Assembly: GCA_026874595.1 (NCBI GenBank)
Contig: CM049306.1
Coordinates: 96,527,642-96,591,641, forward strand
Direction of reading: 5' to 3'
Length of the DNA: 64,000 nucleotides
DNA from: Sipunculus nudus
Lineage: Eukaryota > Annelida > Sipuncula > Golfingiida > Sipunculidae
The position numbers were made by a program, and so were the translations under genes. Below, piece after piece: positions 11,501-23,500 of the stretch (its first letter is position 1; every line of letters begins with the position of its first letter). The notes beneath the pieces are model-generated. The model did no database searches. It saw only the letters and a program-made list of their open reading frames with translations, and was not told where the DNA came from.

Positions 11501-14500
11501 ACAAAATGTCTGTAACATCCACTTAAAATCAAATGAAGCAGGGCTGGTGCACTGTATGTGATGAGATCTTTAGGGGCATGAAATATAGAGCAGCAAAGTG
11601 TTTTAATTTATTGAAATATCTTAGTCCCTGACTATATGGCTAGTATTTGAAATTCTGAGTGTTATCTGCAGACTATGATTGGACCATTTGTAAAGTTATG
11701 TGAAATTAGCATTACATGTTGAAATCTTCCATGCACTCTTGCAGTACCCCATCAGTGTGTAGTCTTTGTATTACATTATAAACAAAAATGTATGTGATTC
11801 CATGGAAGTTATCATTCAATTTTAATTGCATTTAACATGGATAAAGGCACAACTTTAGAATGCTTAATCACAATTCCAAGTGTCTCTCTTCCTCTAATCA
11901 GGTTTCACATTTTACCCAGGAAAAATCTGTTTTACCCTACCCATGAAGTTTGTTAATCCTGGGTTAAAGGTATTTCACCAAGGTTTTACCTTTGTTTTAC
12001 CCAGGTTCTGCTCAGTTTATTACCCAAGCTTTCTCTGATGTTTATTTGCTTTTATCAGGCAGGACTTAAGCTTGGTTTCTTTCTGATTGGTCAGCAGAAG
12101 TATTTGATATACATTGTGATTACTGGTAGCAAGCCAAGTGACTCTGATTACATCATCCCAGTCTAAAAGAAGCCATTTACCACTGACACTTTTACTCCTG
12201 TTAAGCCATGCAGAGCATATCACTGCAATCAAAAGAAAATAGTGGTAAAATTAAGGAATCCTGGGTAATACATTGGTAAAACCTATTTCCTGGGTATGAC
12301 CCTGCTTTTATCCAAGTGTTGGGTAAAATCTGTGAACCCTGACCCCAGTAGAGTGATTTACAAATTCTTTAGTAAGTACTGCGTTTGTTCAGCTTTGTGC
12401 TTTAGAGAGATTAATAAGAGAGATTAATAAATTGTACACTTTCCCTCATTTCTTATTTAGTTCAGTATGCATGTACTGGTTATAGCAAAGTAGAAAAGTT
12501 CTTGAAATGCAAACGAAAAAGATCCTTCTGAAATGTACATGAGAATCCCTTGAATCCTGCAAGTTTCAGGTCACTCAGTGCAAGAAGCTAGGAAAGCAAA
12601 GTGGCAGTGCTTTGATTTAGGGTATATAAATGTTTTTTCTCTCACCAAAAGTACTTACAGTGAAACTCCCCTGAGCTGGACACTCAAGGGACTGTAGGAT
12701 TTTGTCTGTATTAGTGAGTTGTCCTGTTTATAGGAGTGCGGCATATTGTGTCAATTCCTCATTGAATGTTTCTGATATCTTATGATTTCATTAAATGTAC
12801 ACCTGATTTGAAATAGGCTACATAAATTTGATTTTAATCATTTTCAAAATAGCTTAAATATACACTTGCAATTAATAAAATATTATTTAAAAAAAAGGAC
12901 AAACATCAGCTAGGCCTCGCAAACTAATCTGGGCAGTTTCACTTCGACGTACCATGCTTCATCTTCTAAGCAAGCGGCTGTTCATGGATGGTTGCACTTA
13001 GCATATTAAAGATGATTATTGACAGCATCCGGGCTGCATGATTACTTGTTAAAGGATAGTCTTCACCTTGCATTCACCAAAACAAAGTGCAAATTGTTGC
13101 AAACTATAATTACGGCTCCCCGGGCCGGACGCCAGTCACAAAGTACGAACGGCAGTCTCTGATGGTGGTCTTGTCGAAGGAAAAGCTGTTTCAGTTTGAA
13201 AGCTTAATTTTTCCTAATTAACCTGCCAATCATACTTTAATAATGATTGTGTTTTCAGCATATTCATAGAAATAAACAACAATTTCGATACTTTATTTTT
13301 ACATATAACATGCCTATGGTTCACCAAATTACACTTGTACCTGTGCTGTCGATTCAACTAAAATAGGTCATATGAGGTCATGACCTAGGAGGGCCATCTC
13401 CCGGCAAATATATGAACAAAATAGAATTTGTGATGTCTGTCCGCTTAAGAGGGTCATAATATGTACTGGAATATGCTGGCGGGACGGGATAGTTTGTCCG
13501 TTGTCCGGGATAGTGAGTTGTCCGCTTTACTGAGTTTACGTTAAACATAACATAGAGACAAAATTGAAGGGACTGAGATTTAGTGTCCGCATTAGTGAGT
13601 TGTCCGTCTTACTGAGTTGTCCGCAAGTAGGAGTTTCACTGTATATCTTTAGTAGAATGTTAAACTTGTATGTATTTTACCCAGGTTTTACCTGTGTTTT
13701 ACACAGGGGTTTGTCCAGTTTATTACCCAAACTCTTCATAATGTTTATTTGCTTTTAACAAGCAGGACTTAAGTCTAGCTCCTTTTTGACTGGTCAGCAG
13801 AAGTTATACACAAACATTTTGTGAATATTAGTAGCTAGCCAAGTGGCTCTGACCACATCACCCCTGCCTAAAAGAAGCCATTTTCCACTGACACTTCAAC
13901 TCATGTTTGGCTATCCAGAGCATATTCACTCTAATCAATATGGGGTAATACAAAGGAATCATGGGTAATATCTGGGTAAAACCTATTTTACCCTTGTAAA
14001 ACCCAGATTTTACCCAGGTGATGTGTAAAACCTGTGAACAATGGCTCCATTTATATCTCTTCTTTCACTTGGAGATAGTTATGAAATCAGCAAGTCAAAT
14101 GTTATATTATATGTTATACATATATTAGTGTCATTACAACCAGATCACTGGCCTGCCAGAGTGTCTTTACATCTAGGTCTGAGGAACGCATTATAAGGCC
14201 CCATGAGGATGCAAATTTTTTCGTCATTTTTGACAACGCTTCATGGGCTACAGGTACGCTGTCAATTAACATAAACCAGACCAATCTTTAGCATTTTTCA
14301 GTGTACTTTCTAATAACACCAAACATGAGCAATAAAAATTACATGTTATCTCAGCATATTGGTAAACCCCTCGGCATTTTTGTTTGTATCACGACTCCAA
14401 AAGGCGTACCAGCCTAATTATCATTGCCTACTGAGTGGGGATGTCAGAGCTATACAAATATTTGTTATATTTATATGTTATACATATTTTGCATCGGAAA

Positions 14501-17500
14501 ACCAATGTCCATTTTTGTCTGTACAGGGTTTTGGCTGTTTGCCATGGCAACAAGAAACTTTACTCAGGTCCTGGGTCAGGTGATGCCTATAGGGCACTTG
14601 AGTCCATAACTAAGTACCCATTGCAGGCGTAATGCAATTTGGCTGGTGCGGTTTGGTGTTTACTTCTAAAATTACTTGGTCTTTACATTAACTATATGAT
14701 GACTCATTATTGGATGGTGTGTTTGTGCATGTATATTTGTAAATCTCCATGTGGCTCACTATAAATCTTACCACTAAACTTTTTTTTCTGGTGGACTTCT
14801 TGGTTTTGTATACAGCACCGCAAAAAGGCGGTTAAAACTCATTCTTGGCACGTTTACATTCCCAAAAATGACATTTCTTACCATCATAAATTGTTACTTG
14901 AGGACTACCAATACACACAATGAACTTTTGTCTAAACCTCATTCAGCTGTCTGTACACACCAGCTGGTCATGTGGGAGAATGATGAAGTAAGTGTTACTT
15001 AACATAGTGACTCTGTGGTAGTCCATCATGGGACAACACCATATGTATGTATATCACCTTGTGTGAGAGAAATAATCAATACCAGCAAATGGGTGTGATA
15101 AAGAACAGCTGTACATGTACAGTACATGGTTGTTTATAGAGCTGTGTGTTGATTTCAAAGTTCTCTGAACATGTAGAGTACATGATTGTTTAAAGAGCTG
15201 CATGTTGGTTTCAAAGCTCTCTCAACATGTACAGTATATGGTTGAATAATCAGCTGGATGTTGATTTTGCAGATATACAGGTATAAATATGCTGTTGTAT
15301 AAACAGGTGGATGTTGAACTCACAGCTGTACAATATACAGTGCCTGGTTGAATAAACAGCTGCTTGTTGACTTCACAGCCGTACTTGTATATTAAAATAT
15401 GCCCTTGTAGAAACAGGTTGATGTTGGCCTCACAGCTGTACAATGTACAGTGCATGGTTGAATAAATCATTGTTGACTTCAAAGCCATACATATACAATA
15501 TGCTGTTTATACACAAACAGCTGAGTGTTGATTTCACAGCAGTACCTGTGGTGTACACAGACAGTTGTATAAACAGGTGGTTGTTGGCTTTACAGTTCAA
15601 TGCACAGTGCAGGTTTGAAGAAACTACTGGGTGTTGACTTCACAGTTGCACAATGTACAGTGCATGTTTGCAAAATCAGCTGGGTGTTGACTTCACAGTT
15701 GTCAATGTACAACATGTTGTTGTATAAACAGCTGAGTGTTGGTCTTACAGCAGTACAGTACATTGTTTTTACACAGCTGTACATGTTCAGTTCACAATCA
15801 AATAAACAGGTGGTTCTCCCTGTTTCACAGCTGTACATGTACATTTCACTTAAATACACAGGTGGATGTTGACCTCAGAGTTGTAGTGTACAGTGCATGG
15901 TTAAATAAACAGATGGGTGTTGTCTTCACAGACACAGTTGCACATGTACAGTACACAGTTGAATAAAAAGGCAAATATTGGCTTCACAGCTGTACAAGTA
16001 CACTATGCTGTTCAATACACAGGTGGATGTTGACGTTACAGTTCTCAACTCAACTAGATTTATTTAAAGTCGGGGCTTACAAAACATGTATAAAAACATT
16101 AGCACTAAAGATATAACAGTTGTAGTGTACAGTGCATGGTTAAATAAATAGCTGGTGTTGTCTTTACAGACACAGCTGCACATGTACAACACACAGTTGA
16201 ATATACAGGCAAATACTGGCTTCACAGCTGTACAAGTACACTATGCTGTTCAATACACAGGTGGATGTTGACATGACATTTGTGCCATGGAGAGTGCATG
16301 TGTAAACAGGTGAATGTTGGCTTTACCATTGTTCAATACACAGGTGGATGTTGACATCACAGTTGTCAACTTAATTCAACTAGAAATATTTAAAGTTGGA
16401 GCCTACAAAACATATATTAAAACATTAGCACTAAAGGCTACTTATGCCGACTAAAATAATGTAAAATCAGTTGTGCAATGTACAGTTCATGGTTGATCAT
16501 GATAAACATACCTGGGTGTTGACTTCACAGATGTATATATGTTCAGTGCATGGTGATTTCTCAGCTTTAACAGTATACTGTTGTATAAACGCCTAAATAT
16601 TGATTTCCCACCTTAGCATGTTTAGTTCATTTTGGATTAACAGGTGGATGTAGACTTTACAGGTGTTCATGTAAAGGGAAGTGTTGTATAAACAGGTGGA
16701 TGTTGACTTTGAATGACTTCACACAGCTCTACAGTCTATGGTACATAATTATAAAAGCTAGCCGATATCAACATGTAAAGCAAATCTTTACTGATATGGA
16801 CAAAACTGGACTAAAATTAGAAAAACTATAATTTCAACAAGAGAGAGTCCACAGGCAAACATGTAACATTGAGATCCACGTTATTAGGACAAACCTTAGG
16901 TTCAGTAAACACATCATGTTACATATGTTCTGTATATATTATTGATTGAGGTCCACATGAAGGTTTATATGATTAACATCATTGATGATTGTTTTCCATG
17001 TCACGTTATAAAGGCCTCTGTTAGGCAGTGATATTTTAGAGCGAGTTTGTTTGCACTTTGTGTGTCACTGACCTGGCTGTGTGATGATGTTCAGACTGTG
17101 ATGTCTGATGTTGTTCCCTCTGTCCAGTGATTGACAGCTGTCTTTCATGCAGGTTAGGATTAGTCAGTCTTGGTGCATTCGCCAGTTGTTTATCAGTGTC
17201 TGGTACAAATGTATATAAATCCTTCCCAGTGAATGGATGATGGTAAAAGTTATGTTAGTTCAACCACAGACACCAGCATCACAGTACTGTATGCAATGAA
17301 GTTTGTGGGTTGACCTATTTACATGATGATGATGATGTTATAGTGGATGTTTTATTACTTGGTGTATGTAATGCTTGTACATGGTTCATGAGTATGTGTT
17401 TGTGTGAGTGAGCGTCCTTGAGGTTGTTGTGTTGGACCCTGGGCGGTCTGGTGTCTATAAATCAGTGAAGGTTTGTCAGATAGTAAGGTCCATCAGGGCA

Positions 17501-20500
17501 TGTTTGGAGACCACCTGACTTATTCTCACGTCTGTCAGGTGACCTGCTCTGGTTGTGTGGCACAACTTGTGCTTACTGCTTTTGGGAGGTGTGTCTGCCA
17601 CATTGCATCTGGATTGGTTAAATGAAAGGTGTGTCTCCTGTTTGTGTAGCCTGGAACTGAGGAGGTAAGTTAACTGTGGCAGCTTAAAGATTAATGCATG
17701 TTAAAAATGATATTCCTCCCAGTCATGTTTAGAGTAGAAGAGTTCTTGTAAGAAACAGGTTAAGATAGGAATTTTGAAATCAGTCATACTTTAAAGATTA
17801 GAAAGTTCTAGCTTTCCACTCAATTAAAAAAATATTCAAGTGTGTCATATATTTAAGAGGATAAGATACAGTTTGTTATATACATCAGAGGTAGTAAATT
17901 TCAGTTTTGTGTGTTAAACATTCTGTAATGAATAGAAATTTTCATTCATTTTCATTTAATTACTTAAGAAGGATCCTAGTTGGTATTTCAAAGTGAGGAG
18001 TCGATAAATAATATCAAAGTCTGATTCAGTTTTGTATCAAAGCTTGAGTATTTCTTTGATAAATATATAATGGATACATTAAAATTAATATTCATTTTTT
18101 CATAAATTTTTTATATTACATAAAACAGATGTATAAATAATTACACATGCAGCATTAACAGTGAAGTATTGCTTATTGCTTTCCTTATCTGTAAAAGCAA
18201 GGTGACAAATACAATCAGAAAAAAAATTTTCACCCAACTGCTGTGAAATTATTAAATATTTAATAAATTAACCGAAAAAAGGATATAATGATTGGGAAAT
18301 AAGATAATGACATCCAGGAAAAGTATAGTGTTGATGAATAAATTCAGTAAATCCCTAATTTTGGTGGCTGCAAATAGCAGTACAGTGAAACCTGTTAAAT
18401 ACAGTGTACCTGCTAAATACTCAAACATAGAAGTAGAAGACTGACAAAATCAGTTCCATCAAAATAAAAATGTGTAATAATATTAAATTGATAATGTTAT
18501 AATATAGTAAATAACAATATTTCACAATTTTTCAAGATCTCATAAACAATTTTTTTTGCAAATATCCTTACATGCACTTTAACCAGAATAAATATTGCTT
18601 GTTAAGAAGTTATAATATTAACTCATTGTTTGTCACCTGAATTAGTGATTGCGTAGTTGATAAATTATGGGATGGACTGGTCCAGATCCAGTATGTGTAC
18701 CTGTCGTGTCTAAAATGATCATAAAATTAGGAACATGTAGTGCAGGACGTGATGCAGGACACCTAATTTTGTAATTTATAAACTTGGATGACAAATGTCA
18801 TGAAAACCCAAAGTGTAATTTATTGTTACAAGTAATGTTAAAGCTATTTAAAGTATATGTATAAGCATGAGTAGTAATTGAAAATGAATATTTCAATAGC
18901 TTATGGATCATGACCATGATAACTAATACAATAAACCATCTATTGATGAGGTTTGGTGCTATGAAACAAAAGAAGTTGACTTTAATGTATTGTTCTTTAG
19001 TGTGGTAACAATGTATTGAGATATACATGTGTCAGTTCAGGGCAATTGTTTTTTGTTGTTTACCAAAGGAAATGTTGGATATGTTTATATCATTTTTGTT
19101 GGTTGAACAGGGAGTCCTTGAATCCAGAATCCTTGCTGCTAGTGTTAGGGTACATTAACTATGACAATCTTCATCTGCAGATGTATTAAAACTGCTTTCT
19201 TCTCTGTGATTATTTTAAATTTTGAGAAGAGTGTTATATTTAAATGTGGATAAATGTGTGATGAAAGCTGAAACTGTGCGAGTCACAGACACTTGGAGAA
19301 GACACTTGGAGGGTGGGGGTGCTCAATAGATTATTACTATGTTAGAAAGGTTACAGGCCTATACTTATACTGAACATGAGAACACTATAAATTTAGTATA
19401 ACTTGCTATAAGGTCTATAATATGGAGAAGTGCCAAAGATTTGCATATATTTTTTGCATTTCCACAACCTTTCCAGTGCTTCATTTGATTGCTTGAACAC
19501 ACTCCCATTGTATAACATTTTGGGTGACTTAAATTTACTCTTCGTAATTTTTGGCTCTGCTGAAAATCTCAGTGTTTTGCAGGGAATGAAAACCCTGATC
19601 TCAGCTTACACAGCCACTCAGTATTACAAGTCCACCTAACACAGCCACTTAGTGTTATATTATAAGTGCACCTAACACAATGTATTATAAGTGCATTTAA
19701 CACAGCCACTCAGTATTTTAAGTTCCCCTGGGACAGCCACTCACTTTTGCATCTGGGATAGCTGCACAGGAATGACGCTACTTTATTTGAAAGTGATCAG
19801 GGGGCTCTGATGCCTGGGGAATTTATGTGTAAACGTGTATAACACATGTAGTGCCCAAGGACAGTTTGTAAGGAGTGTGATATTCATGCACCACTGAAGC
19901 AGAATAATTGTATCTACGCAAACAGATATTTCTGCAATGTCAGATTAACTTGAGTGAATACTTGTCAGCTGAAAGTTTTGTTGTTTATTGCTTGGTCATG
20001 GATCATGTGTAGGTTGTAAAACATACACAATTATATGGAACATAAGGTACATACTCTGTAAATCATGTTTTTCTTTTAACTTTTGTCTGTGTCCCTGTGC
20101 ATGTCTTTATATGAAGTACATTTGGTATTTTGTGTTTTTGCGTTTTGGTTTACTTACTATGGAATAGCAGGCAAGTACCGAATGTTCATTGTTAGTTCTC
20201 TTGCTAAATCTGTATATAACTAGTTGCTGAATGATTTTTGCATTAAGAACAGAGTAGATAGAGAACAGAACTGAGTTGGGGAGGGAACTGCCATTCCAGT
20301 GCTCTAGTAGAATTTTTATATAAATTTCCTCTGGTAGAGTATATAAATAAAGGTATTCTTCATTTTAAGCAGTTTTGAATGCACATCAATGCAGTTGTTT
20401 ATAAAGCCAAACTTATAATATTAAGACCATCCATTTATGAGGTTGTGGTACAAAAAAGGCATTTCACTATTTCACCACTAGTTACTTTTAATCATCACTT

Positions 20501-23500
20501 AAAGATGGCAGATGTGTAGCAACATGCTATGTGGGAAAACTACATTTTCCATCTCTGAGGTGGAGTATCTGATAGATTTAGTTAAAAGAAATGGTTGTTA
20601 CTGCAACCATGTTAATGGAATCATTGCTAGAAACTGTTGCATATCAAACATTCTGTGTCATATATGAGTTAAACCTAGGATAGAAGCACAAGTTAAATGG
20701 TCTAATAACCAGTGTGGATATTTTAAGACTTACTTTCAGAATTTTTTCCATTTCAGATTAACTTTGACAAAATGAAGATTGCCATCATTGGTCAGAGTCA
20801 GTTTGGAGCGGAGGTGTACAAGCTGCTACAGCAGAACAACCACCATGTAGTTGGAGTCTTCACCGTCCCTGACGTACAAGGTCGAGCTGATCCACTAGGT
20901 CAGTGACAATTATATCAGGTCTCAGTGTCTAAAGTGCTAATCACTAGGTCAGTGTCAATGCTATCAGGCATCAGTGGCAATAGTGCTGACCCACTAAGTC
21001 ACTGTCAAATATGTCAGGTCTCAGTGTTTAAAGTGCTACTTCAATAGGTCAGTGTCAATTCTATCAGATCTCAGTGTTTAAAGTGCTGATCCATGAGGTC
21101 AGTGTCAATTCTATCAGGTCTCAGTGTCTATAGTGCAGTGTCAATTTTATCAGGACTTTGTCTAAAGAGCTGAACTCCCTCGGTCTGTGTAAATTCTATC
21201 AGGACTCAGTTTCTAAAGTGCTGATCCCCTAGGTCAGTGTCATTTCTGTCAGGTCTCAGTGTCTAAAGTGCTGATCCAATAGGTCATTGCCAATTCTATC
21301 AGATCTCAGTGTTTAAAGTGCTGATCCATGAGGTCAGTGTCAATTCTATCAGGTCTCAGTGTCTATAGTGCGGATCCACTAGGTAAGTGTCACTTTTATC
21401 AGGACTGTGTCTAAAGAGCTGAACTCCCTCGGTCTGTGTAAATTCTATCAGGTCTTGGTGTCTATAGTGCTGACCAACTAGGCCAGTGTCAATTTTTTCG
21501 GATATCAGTGCCTGAAGTGCTGATCACCAAGGTCAGTGTCAATTCTATCAGGTCCTAGTGTCTAAAGTGCTAATCCATGAGGTCGATGTCAATTTTATTG
21601 GATGTCAGTGTCCAAAGTGCTGATCCACTAGGTCCGTGTCACTGTCACATGGAAGGGACCTTTAATATGACAGGGCTGGCAGCACAGTTTCAAAGTTGCT
21701 ACTTGTATTGTTACAAAGACATATTGCTCAGGGGAAAACATTTGGCGGATCCGGGAGTCGAACCCATGTCAGTGGCACACAAGTCCAGCGTACCAACCGC
21801 TTAGCTAGCAAGCTTCACTAGTGAGACAGTTTGGTCCGCTTTTATGTCACCCCGTAACACACCCCCTCTTAAAAGCGTTCTGCTATCAGAACAAGACTAA
21901 TTATCCCTGGAGTCACACATTGGTGAGCTTATTTCCTGGGCCACAAAGTTTACTGTCATTCCTACGCTCCCGAGGCAGTGGAAATCTTGCGCTTCTAAAG
22001 AAGCAACTGATTTTCACGCTGCCAGCTTTGGCCGTTTATGATATATTTAGACACCAGATGGCGGTTTGTTGTCCGCTGAAAAACACGTGCATATGATGTG
22101 ACAAGCAGCCAACCAGATGCCAATAAACAAACACTCGACAGGCATCCTGGCTCCACCCATAGCTGCGCTTCAAGCGCCGTTTGAAGACAGTTAACGGTCG
22201 AATTTAATTGCTCCCTCTGCATTCTCGCATCATCGACCGATTCAGTTCTGACAGTATGACTGTATTAGCGTAGCCATGTATCTGTTGTCTGCAGAACTGA
22301 AACCAGCCAGCGAGGTGTGCACGCAGCCTTTGTTAAGTTTCGTTTGAATTACAGCTCACCGGCCGGGAATCCTATGTGCCCAAGGCCCTATGCAAACCAT
22401 GTCTGCGGCAATTCTCTCCGAGCCTGTGGCCTGTTCAGACCATTACCGGGACGATGACACTCAAAACGAAATGAACATGATTTGCTTGGTGTATTCCTCG
22501 CTTGGCTGTGTCTTCCAGCACAAGGTCTCTTCTGATTGGACAAAAATACAGTGCTCCCCTATGGTGTTGCAATTCAGGATACAAGGTCATAACAAACAGT
22601 GCTTATCATATAGGCAATAGGCCTATAGTTAAAGCGCTGTGTAAAGAGCGCAAGTCATTCCAGACGAGCCCCCATTTTGTTACGAAGAGAAATTGCTCAG
22701 GGGAAAATACTGGGCCGATTCGGGATTCAAACCCCTAACGGTGGTGCACAAGTCCGGCGTACCAACTGCTTCGCTAGAAAAGCAAGCTTCCCTAGTGAGA
22801 CAGTTTGGTCCACTTTTATGTCACCATGTAACACACCCCCTCTTAAGAGCATTCTGCTATCAGAACAAGACTAATTATCCCAGGAGTCACACTTTGGTGA
22901 GCTCTTTCTCTGGGCCACAAAGTTTACCGTCATCCCGGACGAGCCCACATTTTGTTACGAAGACATATTGCTCAGGGGAAAACATTTGGCCGATCTTGGA
23001 GTCAAACCCATGTCGGTGGCACACAAGTCCGGCGTACCAACCGCTTCGCTAACTGTGGTGATTGAGAAGTAACAAGGATAGCTCAAATTCACTCTTGAAC
23101 CCTAGTGTAGGCTTTAATCATCAGAAAACTGAACATATGACCTACAAAGAAAGAAACAAAAACTACTACTACTACACATGCACAAGAAACAAAAAACTAC
23201 AATGACTGCATAGAAATGAGTTCATACAGGTCACAACATTTTCCCCCTCTGGGTGGAAAAAGGTCACAGATCGTGTTATTTAAAACTAACTTCTTGAAGA
23301 CAAATGAGAATCTGTTCAGTAAGGGACATTCTTAAAAGTTAATCTTTAAGATTCTGGGCCGGAGCAATGCACCGGTAGGGTAAGATTTAGTATTCTTGTC
23401 CAGAGCGAGTGCATCTGGCAGGGACAGAGTCCGCAGGGAAGTTTACAGATTGCTCGGTCTGTAGAAAAGGAGTGAGTGTCTCTGGCTGAGCTGTAACAGG

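Noticed and set aside
21788-21807. A true tRNA gene at the A/B boxes
   Set aside because: The acceptor arms do not pair, the anticodon stem is broken, and the same block repeats three times within LTR borders. It is a tRNA-like part of a mobile element.
21577-23052. Several overlapping plus-strand ORFs of 65-119 codons
   Set aside because: They are translations of the TRIM LTRs and internal regions on the non-coding strand and share repeated peptides only because the DNA is repeated.
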